Source: Flavobacterium turcicum
Lineage (GTDB): Bacteria > Bacteroidota > Bacteroidia > Flavobacteriales > Flavobacteriaceae
Direction: 5' to 3'
DNA: 64,000 bases
Assembly: GCF_011365745.1 (NCBI RefSeq)
Contig: NZ_JAAOBY010000001.1
Location: forward strand, 434,001-498,000
Position numbers and translations under genes: made by a program. The notes under the pieces are model-generated. The model made no database searches. It worked only from the letters and a program-made list of their open reading frames with translations, and was not told where the DNA came from. Each line of letters begins with the position of its first letter. Positions within the stretch are counted from its first letter, which is position 1. This document shows, piece by piece, positions 35,476 through 41,285 of this stretch.

Positions 35476-36221
35476 TGGGAACCAAAATAGCACCAAAAAA
35501 ATCAAGACAAACTAGCAAGAAGCAAACGAGTATTTGGCAATCAAAACTCAGAAATTTTTTGGTGAAGGCTTTGCTTTGGTTTTTTGGGATATCTATTTTC
35601 TTTGTTGTGTTGTACAAATTTGTTCCGGTTTATTTTACGCCGTTAATGGTTATTCGTGCTATCGAAAATAAGTTTTCAGACAAAGAAGTGTATTTTAGTC
35701 ATGACTGGGAACCTATTGAAAATTTGTCAATGAATTTGCAAAAAGCGGTGATTGCCAGCGAAGATGGTACTTTTTTAAAACACAATGGTTTTGATTTTGT
35801 AGCCATGCAAAAAGCCTATAAAAGCAATGAACGTGGCCGAAGAATTAAAGGTGGAAGTACAATTTCGCAACAAACGGCCAAAAACGTTTTTTTATGGCAG
35901 GGGCGTAGCTATTTGCGCAAAGGTCTCGAAGCTTATTTTACTGTTTTAATTGAGCTTATTTGGGGCAAAGAACGCATCATGGAAGTGTACTTAAATAGCA
36001 TCGAAATGGGTAATGGAGTGTATGGCGCTCAAGCTGCCGCCGAACATTGGTACCGCAAAGGCGCCTCAAGCTTGACCCCGAAACAAGCCGCCGGAATAGC
36101 TGCAATTTTGCCTAATCCACGAAAGTATTCAGCAATAAGTTCGTCGTCGTACATTAACAATCGCAAAACTAAAATCGTAAGAATCATGCGCTCTGTTGGC
36201 AAGATCGATTATGGTAAATAA
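35475..36221 (+). CDS. mtgA: Monofunctional peptidoglycan transglycosylase
   Basis: I choose ATG 35475, which overlaps the upstream stop by one base and gives 248 residues; the GTG-type start at 35400 would overlap 75 bases of the upstream gene. One membrane helix (about 30-50) places the GT51 domain in the periplasm. Catalytic Glu96 is in VIASEDGTFLKHNGFD, followed by KGGSTISQQTAKNVFL and LNSIEMGNGVYGAQAAAEHW, all GT51 motifs. There is no transpeptidase domain, so it polymerises glycan strands from lipid II only. A terminator follows. Confidence 0.94.
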   Translation: MGTKIAPKKSRQTSKKQTSIWQSKLRNFLVKALLWFFGISIFFVVLYKFVPVYFTPLMVIRAIENKFSDKEVYFSHDWEPIENLSMNLQKAVIASEDGTFLKHNGFDFVAMQKAYKSNERGRRIKGGSTISQQTAKNVFLWQGRSYLRKGLEAYFTVLIELIWGKERIMEVYLNSIEMGNGVYGAQAAAEHWYRKGASSLTPKQAAGIAAILPNPRKYSAISSSSYINNRKTKIVRIMRSVGKIDYGK

Positions 36222-36245
36222 ATATTTGAAATTAAATACAGACAT

Positions 36246-36282
36246 AAAAAAACCGTAATAACATTAAGTTGCTGCGGTTTTT
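36246..36282 (+). terminator. Terminator after mtgA
   Basis: AAAAACCG and CGGTTTTT pair around a 20-base AT-rich loop. Confidence 0.65.
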
Positions 36283-36299
36283 ATGCTTTGTTGATAGTT

Positions 36300-36319
36300 G
36301 TGTGCAATTGGTGTGCAAT
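36300..36319. repeat. Two close direct copies of GTGTGCAAT
   Basis: GTGTGCAATTG at 36300-36310 is followed at once by GTGTGCAAT at 36311-36319. It lies about 40 bases outside the left tRNA-Ala-like copy. Paired short direct repeats beside an att core are the usual form of integrase arm sites, but no integrase gene is present. Confidence 0.4.
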
Positions 36320-36325
36320 ATGCAT

Positions 36326-36361
36326 AAAAAAAGTACTTACAGATTTTACTATAAGTGCTTT
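36326..36361 (-). terminator. Terminator beside the degenerate tRNA-Ala copy
   Basis: On the minus strand AAGCACTTA and TAAGTACTT pair (one G-U) around a 12-base loop, followed by seven T residues. It stands at the same place relative to the degenerate tRNA as the terminator at 37918 does to the intact tRNA-Ala, so this may be the original chromosomal tRNA terminator. Confidence 0.6.
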
Positions 36362-36442
36362 ATTGTAATTGTGGAGAATACCGGATTCGAACCGGTCACC
36401 TTCCCGAATGCTTTCGGGACGCTCTATTCAAATGTTGTATGT
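36362..36442 (-). pseudogene. Degenerate tRNA-Ala copy / putative att site (left)
   Basis: Bases 36362-36401 are identical to 37947-37986, covering the 3' end and T-arm of tRNA-Ala(GGC) plus ten downstream bases. The homology continues weakly: read on the minus strand, CATTTG-xx-TAGAGCG matches the tRNA D-arm, but the anticodon arm is replaced by a different hairpin (TCCCGA/TCGGGA) and the 5' acceptor strand is lost. It cannot fold as a tRNA. The exact direct repeat at both ends of a 1.6-kb segment is what tRNA-targeting integration leaves. Confidence 0.6.
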
Positions 36443-36638
36443 AATTTCTAAGAAGCAGAAAGCGTTGAAAAGTAAGAGCGACCTAAAATTAGGAGAAATT
36501 GAAATTTTATTTAGAATACCAGCAGAAATCGATAAACTTGAGCATACTTCTGTTGTAGTTTTTGATGGAAAAAATGCAAATCAAATATCTGTTGCAGAAT
36601 ATGCTCAAGTAGTAGAAGTGATGAAGTCACTAAAATAA
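36432..36638 (+). CDS. Hypothetical 68-residue protein inside the tRNA-flanked island
   Basis: The open frame extends back into the tRNA-like segment, so I take the last upstream ATG at 36432. The product is MLYVISKKQKALKSKSDLKL followed by GEIEILFRIPAEIDKLEHTS and NQISVAEYAQVVEVMKSLK. It looks like a soluble mixed alpha-beta domain, and codon composition is like genuine genes, but I recognise no family. It may be the end of a longer gene cut by the integration boundary. No promoter is seen in front. Confidence is low. Confidence 0.35.
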   Translation: MLYVISKKQKALKSKSDLKLGEIEILFRIPAEIDKLEHTSVVVFDGKNANQISVAEYAQVVEVMKSLK

Positions 36639-36696
36639 AGATTAAAAGAAAGTGACCTGGCTCACCTTAAAGTTAAACTAGTTAAGTTTAAGAAAA

Positions 36697-36933
36697 CTAG
36701 TCTTTAAAGCAATCAGTTTCTATCATTTCTAAAATCCTATACCTTTTTTCGGAGTACAAAAGTATATCATTAAAGTGTCCGTGTTCTTCCCATATGTTAT
36801 CTTCAGGGATTTGAATAGAGCAACCTCCACTTTCACATTTAGAGATTGTCATAGTCACCTCTTTATTAGTTTTTATATTTAAGGCTTTATAAGAGTTAAA
36901 GCCACATTGAGGACATTGTATTATCAGGTTCAT
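36697..36933 (-). CDS. Hypothetical 78-residue Cys-rich protein
   Basis: This small protein carries a CPQCGF motif at 8-13 and a second Cys pair in KCESGGCSIQI near 33-38, so it may be a small zinc ribbon. The rest (DNIWEEHGHFNDILLYSEKR, YRILEMIETDC) is acidic and soluble. There is no signal peptide. It lies within the island bounded by the tRNA-Ala repeats and has no operon partner. I do not recognise its family; nucleic-acid binding is only a guess from the Cys pattern. Confidence 0.55.
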   Translation of the reverse strand: MNLIIQCPQCGFNSYKALNIKTNKEVTMTISKCESGGCSIQIPEDNIWEEHGHFNDILLYSEKRYRILEMIETDCFKD

Positions 36934-37008
36934 ATTTGTATATTGTTGAATTAAGTTTTTTGAAATTTTGTGATTTTTAATAATGTTAAAAATGTGTTAA
37001 ATTAAAAA

Positions 37009-37043
37009 TGTGTTATGATATTTATAATTTAGTCGTATATTTG
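37009..37043 (+). promoter_or_regulatory. Orphan promoter without a gene
   Basis: TATATTTG at 37036-37043, followed by C, is a perfect -7 element; TGTG at 37009-37012 is a weak -33 candidate. Downstream there is only a 10-codon frame (ATG 37083) that runs into the antisense side of the small-ORF terminator. It may be the promoter of a deleted gene or of a short RNA antisense to 37144-37242. Confidence 0.45.
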
Positions 37044-37097
37044 CAGTGTTGTTTTTTAAAGAGAATTTTTTTGTTACAATTAATGATGCTTTTAAAG

Positions 37098-37134
37098 ACA
37101 AAAAAGAAAACCTAACGACTAATAGTCGTCAGGC
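37098..37134 (-). terminator. Terminator of the minus-strand small ORFs
   Basis: On the minus strand CCTGACGACT-ATT-AGTCGTTAGG forms a 10-bp stem with one mismatch, followed by TTTTCTTTTTTG. It lies ten bases after the stop of the 32-codon ORF. Confidence 0.7.
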
Positions 37135-37143
37135 TTCTTGAAC

Positions 37144-37242
37144 TTAGAAAAAGTCGTTGTAGTTGTCTAGAATAAAACTTACTATTTTTAGTACCACCTT
37201 TGATAGTAAAGTTTTACCCCATTTTGGGAATTTTCTACGCAT
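37144..37242 (-). CDS. Possible 32-residue cationic peptide with a strong Shine-Dalgarno site
   Basis: ATG 37242 is preceded, at the ideal distance of six bases, by AAAGGAGG (within 37248-37256), rare in Bacteroidota where Shine-Dalgarno sites are scarce. The peptide starts MRRKFPKWGKTLLSKVVLK and ends SFILDNYNDFF: a basic amphipathic front followed by a hydrophobic stretch. A terminator follows ten bases downstream. It overlaps the 45-codon ORF at 37188-37325 in another frame. Its features recall small membrane-active peptides such as type I toxins or bacteriocin-like products, but this is only pattern similarity; the GGAGG could be a by-product of Lys-Gly-Gly codons in the other ORF. Confidence 0.4.
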   Translation of the reverse strand: MRRKFPKWGKTLLSKVVLKIVSFILDNYNDFF

Positions 37243-37325
37243 AATACACCTCCTTTCTTTCTTACATGATTATAGGCTTTTTCACCATAGCCATTTTGGT
37301 TGTTTGAATGAATTTGATTTTTCAT
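37188..37325 (-). CDS. Possible 45-residue small protein overlapping the cationic peptide
   Basis: This frame runs from ATG 37325 to TAA 37188-37190. The product starts MKNQIHSNNQNGYGEKAY, continues NHVRKKGGVLCVENSQNG and ends YYQRWY; no family is recognised. Its second half overlaps the 32-codon ORF by 55 bases. Either this is the real gene and the Shine-Dalgarno-like run is coding sequence, or it is a leader whose translation passes ribosomes to the next start. Both share the terminator at 37098-37134. No clear promoter was found upstream. Confidence 0.4.
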   Translation of the reverse strand: MKNQIHSNNQNGYGEKAYNHVRKKGGVLCVENSQNGVKLYYQRWY

Positions 37326-37656
37326 AATTTTAAATTTTAGTTGAACAATATTTTAAAAGAGCAATAAAAAGCTAGGCTACTGTTTTGTTTCAGATATAGC
37401 CTATTTTTTATGTATAAAAATTTCCCACAAAAGTACTGTTAAATTTTAATATTTGCAATCTTTTTTGTAAGTATGTTTTTTATTTTTTTTAAGCATCTAA
37501 CAGTCAGGTAGTTGCCAAGTGTATATGAAAAGACTTCAACTATCTGCAACACTTATTAAAGGCTTTGGCGGTAAAAGTTTAAAATAAAAGTGATTTTGTA
37601 CCTAGAGAAATTAGGAAAATCCTCAAAAATAGTGAATTTCAACCTTGCTACATCGC
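37326..37656. other. Island interior without a supported gene
   Basis: The segment holds an AGGCTA/TAGCCT inverted pair (37371-37409), an AT-rich tract, and a 20-codon frame from ATG 37526 that I do not consider a gene. At its right end lies the out-of-frame remainder of the GIY-YIG gene. Nothing else could be supported. Confidence 0.5.
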
Positions 37657-37906
37657 CTAGTAGCAAAACGGTTTATTTGCAATTAAAAACTCAATATATT
37701 TTTTTCTTTTTGATTTCCATCTCTCTTTTTACAGCTAATGAACGAGAATCAAAAATTTCAAAATAAACTAATATCCAATCTTTAGCCACTTTTGTATAAG
37801 CACTTCTACTGTTTAAATGATCATTAAGTCTATTTTGAATATTTTCACAGGATCCAGTGTAATATTTATCCAAAGTCTTCGAAAAAATAATATAAGTATA
37901 AAACAT
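37657..37906 (-). pseudogene. GIY-YIG endonuclease-domain gene, frameshifted near the 3' end
   Basis: ATG 37906 opens a small GIY-YIG protein: FYTYIIFSKTLDKYYTGSC carries the YTYI and YYTGS halves of the motif, and SRSLAVKREMEIKKK the Arg and Glu region. Such proteins normally end after KKKxRKYIEFLI. Here the frame runs through AAAAAGAAAAAAATA and stops at TGA 37691-37693 after 71 residues. Deleting one A gives KKKKYIEFLIANKPFCY with a stop at 37657-37659, restoring the expected ending. So a one-base gain in the A run has broken the gene, unless ribosomes slip there. The catalytic part is still intact, so the 71-residue form might be made. It lies inside the tRNA-flanked island. Confidence 0.65.
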
Positions 37907-37917
37907 AGGCCTTAAAT

Positions 37918-37946
37918 TAAAAAAGCCTCACATTTCTGTAAGGCTT
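37918..37946 (-). terminator. Terminator of tRNA-Ala
   Basis: On the minus strand AAGCCTTAC and GTGAGGCTT pair with small mismatches around AGAAAT, followed by six T residues. It lies ten bases past the tRNA 3' end, within the island-side sequence. Confidence 0.75.
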
Positions 37947-37986
37947 AATTGTAATTGTGGAGAATACCGGATTCGAACCGGTCACC
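37947..37986. repeat. Right copy of the 40-bp direct repeat (putative att site)
   Basis: These 40 bases are identical to 36362-36401 and cover the 3' end and T-arm of the intact tRNA-Ala plus ten bases beyond. The two copies bound a segment of about 1.58 kb. Confidence 0.7.
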
Positions 37987-38030
37987 TCTTGCCTGCCAGG
38001 CAAGCGCTCTAGCCAAATGAGCTAATCCCC
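37957..38030 (-). tRNA. tRNA-Ala (GGC)
   Basis: On the minus strand a complete 74-base cloverleaf begins GGGGGATTAGCTC and ends ATTCTCC plus discriminator A. The acceptor pairs with two G-U wobbles. The anticodon stem CTTGC/GCAAG encloses CTGGCAG, anticodon GGC, reading alanine codons. The T-arm contains CCGGTTCGAATCCGG. CCA is not encoded. Its 3' half is duplicated at 36362-36401. Confidence 0.95.
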
Positions 38031-38156
38031 CAATCTTGTCGCAAATATATGATTTTAATTATCCAAAAAACAAATTTCCAAAAAACAAATCCATTCCTTT
38101 TTCTCAAAAATTGAAATCATGCGGTAGTTTTTTTAACTTTACCCTAAAAAATCCCT

Positions 38157-38924
38157 ATGTCATCAATACCGTCTACAGGTTCGCTTACTACAACTATCAA
38201 CGCAGCAGTTGCAACACTTACATTTGGCCATCCTGCAAGTAATTCGTTCCCAAGAGTTTTACTAGATCAGTTAACCGCAGCTTTAAAAGCAATGAGTAAC
38301 AATCCAGAGGTATCTTTAATTGTAATTCAAAGCGAGGGCGAAGGCGCTTTTTGTGCAGGTGCCTCATTTGATGAACTCTTGGCGGTATCCAATGAAGCAG
38401 AAGGAGCTCATTTTTTCTCTGGTTTTGCCCATCTTATCAATGCCATGCGTTCCTGCTCAAAGTTGATTATTGGTCGCGTACATGGTAAAGCAGTGGGCGG
38501 TGGAGTAGGTATTGCCGCAGCTTGTGATTATGTTTTAGCGTCTACTTCGGCTGCTATAAAACTCTCTGAATTAGCAATTGGAATAGGTCCGTTTGTTATC
38601 GAGCCTGCCGTTTCCCGTAAAATTGGTAAAACTGCCATGTCCGAAATGACACTTGCTGCTCACGAATGGAAGTCGGCTGATTGGGCTGTTGCCAAAGGTT
38701 TGTACGCCGCGACCTATGCCACGCAACAAGAACTTGACGCTGCCATTGCTTCGTTTAGCACCAAATTAGCGAGTTACAATCCGGAGGCATTATTTGAAAT
38801 GAAAAAAGTGCTTTGGGAAGGAACCGAAAATTGGGATACACTTTTATTAGAGCGCGCCAGCATATCGGGAACGTTGGTTTTGTCTGAGTTTACTAAAAAT
38901 GCTTTAGCACAGTTCAAAAAATAG
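38157..38924 (+). CDS. Enoyl-CoA hydratase/isomerase family protein
   Basis: This 255-residue crotonase-fold enzyme is cytoplasmic and acts on acyl-CoA thioesters. The two oxyanion-hole elements are visible: FCAGASFDELL near 66 and GKAVGGGVGIAAACDYVLA near 110-128. The catalytic Glu positions of true hydratases are only partly matched (SELAIGIGPFVIEPA), so it may be an isomerase or a hydratase-related paralogue. It is a single gene, with a dispersed R1 repeat just after its stop. Fold is firm, reaction is not. Confidence 0.86.
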   Translation: MSSIPSTGSLTTTINAAVATLTFGHPASNSFPRVLLDQLTAALKAMSNNPEVSLIVIQSEGEGAFCAGASFDELLAVSNEAEGAHFFSGFAHLINAMRSCSKLIIGRVHGKAVGGGVGIAAACDYVLASTSAAIKLSELAIGIGPFVIEPAVSRKIGKTAMSEMTLAAHEWKSADWAVAKGLYAATYATQQELDAAIASFSTKLASYNPEALFEMKKVLWEGTENWDTLLLERASISGTLVLSEFTKNALAQFKK

Positions 38925-38940
38925 TTGAGGTATTTTTTTT

Positions 38941-39041
38941 AGGAGCTTTTTCCTGCTGTACACTATATTCCCGATTTATAAAAACTGCGGCAAAAAAGCC
39001 TTGTTTTTCTAAATTGGGAGATGTCGTTTCCATCAGGGCTA
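38941..39041 (+). repeat. Dispersed intergenic repeat R1, copy B (long form)
   Basis: It starts AGGAGCTTTTTCCTGCTGTA, right after eight T residues, and ends TTTCCATCAGGGCTA. The middle shows a CCCGATTTA/TAAATTGGG hairpin enclosing AAAAACTGCGGC and AAAAGCCTTG, closely matching copy A. It lies 17 bases after the enoyl-CoA hydratase stop, in the same direction. Confidence 0.7.
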
Positions 39042-39194
39042 TGGGTTTATCCATTCTGAAGCTAAATTTTTTTAATATTCGTATCATTGTAATAAGAGGT
39101 TACACTTTTCAAACTCCGCCGAAAAGCCATTGCCTAATATTTACAGCTTATTTCTCGCTTCTATTTCCTAAATTTGCATCAAAATTCAAGTCTA

Positions 39195-39647
39195 ATGAGC
39201 AATATCAGAATTACAAAACAATTTAGTTTCGAGACCGGGCATGCCTTGTATGGTTACGATGGCAAATGCAAAAACGTACACGGACACAGTTATAAATTGT
39301 CAGTAACCGTAATAGGAACGCCAATCACGGATCGTTCTAATGTAAAATTCGGAATGGTAATTGACTTCACGGATTTAAAGAAAATTGTAAAAGAAGAAAT
39401 CGTTGATCAGTTTGATCACGCCACAGTTTTTAACGGTACTACACCACATATTGATTTGGCCAATGAGCTTATCAATCGTGGTCATCACGTAATTTTAGTG
39501 GATTACCAACCTACGAGTGAGAATATGGTAATTGATTTTGCAAAACGCATCAGCAACAGACTCCCAGATGGAATTGCACTTTTCTCATTGAAATTACAAG
39601 AAACAGAATCGTCTTTTGCAGAGTGGTTTGCTAGCGACAATATTTAA
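39195..39647 (+). CDS. queD: 6-carboxytetrahydropterin synthase (QueD family)
   Basis: I choose ATG 39195 (150 residues) over the TTG at 39174. The enzyme converts dihydroneopterin triphosphate to carboxytetrahydropterin on the way to queuosine. The zinc ligands are His16 in FETGHALYG, and His29 and His31 in CKNVHGHSYKL; catalytic Cys25 is also present. The C-terminal part has EKISN-like SENMVIDFAKRI and a Glu in LQETESSFAEW. It is followed 16 bases later by the LpxH gene. Family is firm; a pterin role other than queuosine is possible, as other queuosine genes are not in view. Confidence 0.9.
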   Translation: MSNIRITKQFSFETGHALYGYDGKCKNVHGHSYKLSVTVIGTPITDRSNVKFGMVIDFTDLKKIVKEEIVDQFDHATVFNGTTPHIDLANELINRGHHVILVDYQPTSENMVIDFAKRISNRLPDGIALFSLKLQETESSFAEWFASDNI

Positions 39648-39663
39648 TATTTAGGCCGTTTTC

Positions 39664-40416
39664 ATGACTGTACCTCCTAACAAAAAGATTTATTTTGCCT
39701 CTGATCAGCATTTTGGTGCGCCAACGCCGGAGTTAAGTTTTCCTCGAGAACAAAAGTTTGTGGCTTGGCTAGACGAAGTAAAAAAGGATGCCGAAGCGAT
39801 TTTTTTGTTAGGTGATTTATTTGACTTTTGGTTCGAATATAAAACGGTTGTTCCTAAAGGTTTTGTTCGTGTTTTGGGTAAGTTAGCCGAAATTCGCGAC
39901 AGTGGAATTCCTATTTATTTTTTTGTGGGCAACCATGATTTATGGATGGCCGATTATTTTCAAAAAGAATTGAATATCCCCGTTTTTCATGACAATCAAG
40001 AGTATACTTTTGGTAATAAAACCTTTTTAATCGGACATGGCGATGGCAAAGGCCCTGGCGATTTAGGATACAAACGCATGAAAAAGATTTTTACCAATCC
40101 GTTTTTCAAATGGCTTTTTAGATGGTTACATCCGGATATTGGGGTGAAGTTAGCGCAGTACCTTTCTGTAAAAAACAAATTGATTTCAGGCGATGAAGAT
40201 GTAAAATTTCTTGGCGAAGACAAGGAATGGCTGATTCTTTACTCTAAGAAAAAATTGCAAACCAAACATTACAATTACCTTGTTTTTGGCCACCGTCATT
40301 TACCTATGAAAGTCTCTGTCGGCGATAATGCCGAATACGTAAACCTTGGCGATTGGATTGTGTATTTTACCTACGGTGTTTTTGATGGCGAGAATTTTGA
40401 GATCAAAAAGTACTAA
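39664..40416 (+). CDS. lpxH: UDP-2,3-diacylglucosamine diphosphatase
   Basis: This 250-residue calcineurin-like phosphoesterase releases lipid X from UDP-diacylglucosamine in lipid A synthesis. The five metal-site motifs are all present: Asp14 and His16 in SDQHFG, Asp51 in LGDLFDFW, Asn90 and His91 in GNHDLW, His in GHGDGKG and GHRH near residue 215. It is membrane-peripheral and acts on the cytoplasmic side. It follows queD closely and is likely co-transcribed. Confidence 0.91.
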   Translation: MTVPPNKKIYFASDQHFGAPTPELSFPREQKFVAWLDEVKKDAEAIFLLGDLFDFWFEYKTVVPKGFVRVLGKLAEIRDSGIPIYFFVGNHDLWMADYFQKELNIPVFHDNQEYTFGNKTFLIGHGDGKGPGDLGYKRMKKIFTNPFFKWLFRWLHPDIGVKLAQYLSVKNKLISGDEDVKFLGEDKEWLILYSKKKLQTKHYNYLVFGHRHLPMKVSVGDNAEYVNLGDWIVYFTYGVFDGENFEIKKY

Positions 40417-40506
40417 ATAATTTTGATGATTTTCAAGATTGTGCTTCGATGTATTTGTTTGTAAACAGACAAATAACTTTAGAGGCTTTTGGTTATTATT
40501 TTTCTG

Positions 40507-40514
40507 TATATTTG
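40507..40514 (+). promoter_or_regulatory. -7 element before the small membrane protein gene
   Basis: TATATTTG, a perfect match to TAnnTTTG, lies 38 bases upstream of the ATG at 40552. The -33 element is unclear. Confidence 0.5.
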
Positions 40515-40551
40515 AAGTAAGAAAAATTAGAAGTTATTTAAAAAAATTTAA

Positions 40552-40758
40552 ATGATGAAAACCGAAAGTAAAGTAACCAAGTTTTTTATTTTTTCAGGAA
40601 TTGTTTTGTTCACTGTAGGATTATTATCTTTCGATTTAGATGGATTCTCTTTTGAAATTAATAAAAAATCGTACACCAAAATGATAGTTGCAACTGTATT
40701 TTTTGCAATTTCTTATTTTAGAATACAAAATGAAAAACGGACTAATAAAATTGAATGA
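40552..40758 (+). CDS. Small two-helix membrane protein
   Basis: This 68-residue protein has two predicted membrane helices (about 13-28, FIFSGIVLFTVGLLSF; and 42-56, MIVATVFFAISYF) joined by a polar stretch DLDGFSFEINKKSYTK, and a basic C-terminal tail. The first helix could also be a signal peptide. A perfect -7 element upstream supports its being expressed. I recognise no family. The gene is alone between lpxH and a minus-strand hypothetical gene. Confidence 0.6.
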   Translation: MMKTESKVTKFFIFSGIVLFTVGLLSFDLDGFSFEINKKSYTKMIVATVFFAISYFRIQNEKRTNKIE

Positions 40759-40820
40759 TAGAAAATTTAGAGAAAAAAATGTCTTTTGTGCTTTGCATTT
40801 TTGTCAAACAAACCTATTCT

Positions 40821-41177
40821 CTAGTTCATTCCTTCTCCGTATAAATATTTTTCTAAATCAATAGTAAACAAAGTTCCCATTACCAAGTCTTTCACCGCTG
40901 AAAGTTCGGTCATAGTCACTGCTAAATCTATTTGAGAATTTGGCGTTTTTAATAAAAAACGATGGCATTGTTGCTGGAACTCGCAACTTGCACACGTTTT
41001 ATTGTTTTCAAAACTATCTTGAATACAATTGGCAAACAATTGTAATTCTTGCGTAGTATAGTAAAAACCCATGTCTTTAAAAATGACTTGTACGCGATCT
41101 GAAAGAAGTTGATCTCCTTTTTTCCAATAAAATGCGGTTCCTAAATGGTTCTGATAAATGGTCTTGATGTCGTGCAT
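40821..41177 (-). CDS. Hypothetical Cys-rich cytoplasmic protein
   Basis: This 118-residue protein has no signal peptide. Its middle has Cys in QLFANCIQDSF and the compact cluster KTCASCEFQQQCHRFLL (CxxCxxxxxC), with a His next to it, so a metal or Fe-S site is possible. The C-terminus ends ELSAVKDLVMGTLF and EKYLYGEGMN. I recognise no named family. It stands alone, convergent with the small membrane protein gene. Confidence 0.7.
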   Translation of the reverse strand: MHDIKTIYQNHLGTAFYWKKGDQLLSDRVQVIFKDMGFYYTTQELQLFANCIQDSFENNKTCASCEFQQQCHRFLLKTPNSQIDLAVTMTELSAVKDLVMGTLFTIDLEKYLYGEGMN

Positions 41178-41285
41178 GAGCTACTCTTTTTTACAAAGAT
41201 AATTATTATTTAAAATAATTCTAAATAATAAATTGTAAAAAAGACTTAAAATTACCTTACCAAGAAAGAGCTTGGTCAAGAAGAC

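Noticed and set aside
35342..35617. 91-codon minus-strand frame over the oxidoreductase/mtgA junction
   Set aside because: It lies wholly antisense to two well-supported genes.
36269..36451. 60-codon frame crossing the degenerate tRNA-Ala copy, with a product containing NTGFEPVTF
   Set aside because: It reads straight through tRNA-derived sequence and is a known type of false ORF next to tRNA genes.
37526..37588. 20-codon frame inside the tRNA-flanked island
   Set aside because: It is too short, with no promoter, ribosome site or terminator to support it.
38036..38242. 68-codon frame between tRNA-Ala and the enoyl-CoA hydratase gene
   Set aside because: It overlaps the real gene start by 85 bases, and its product (Lys/Asn/Phe-rich) looks like noise.
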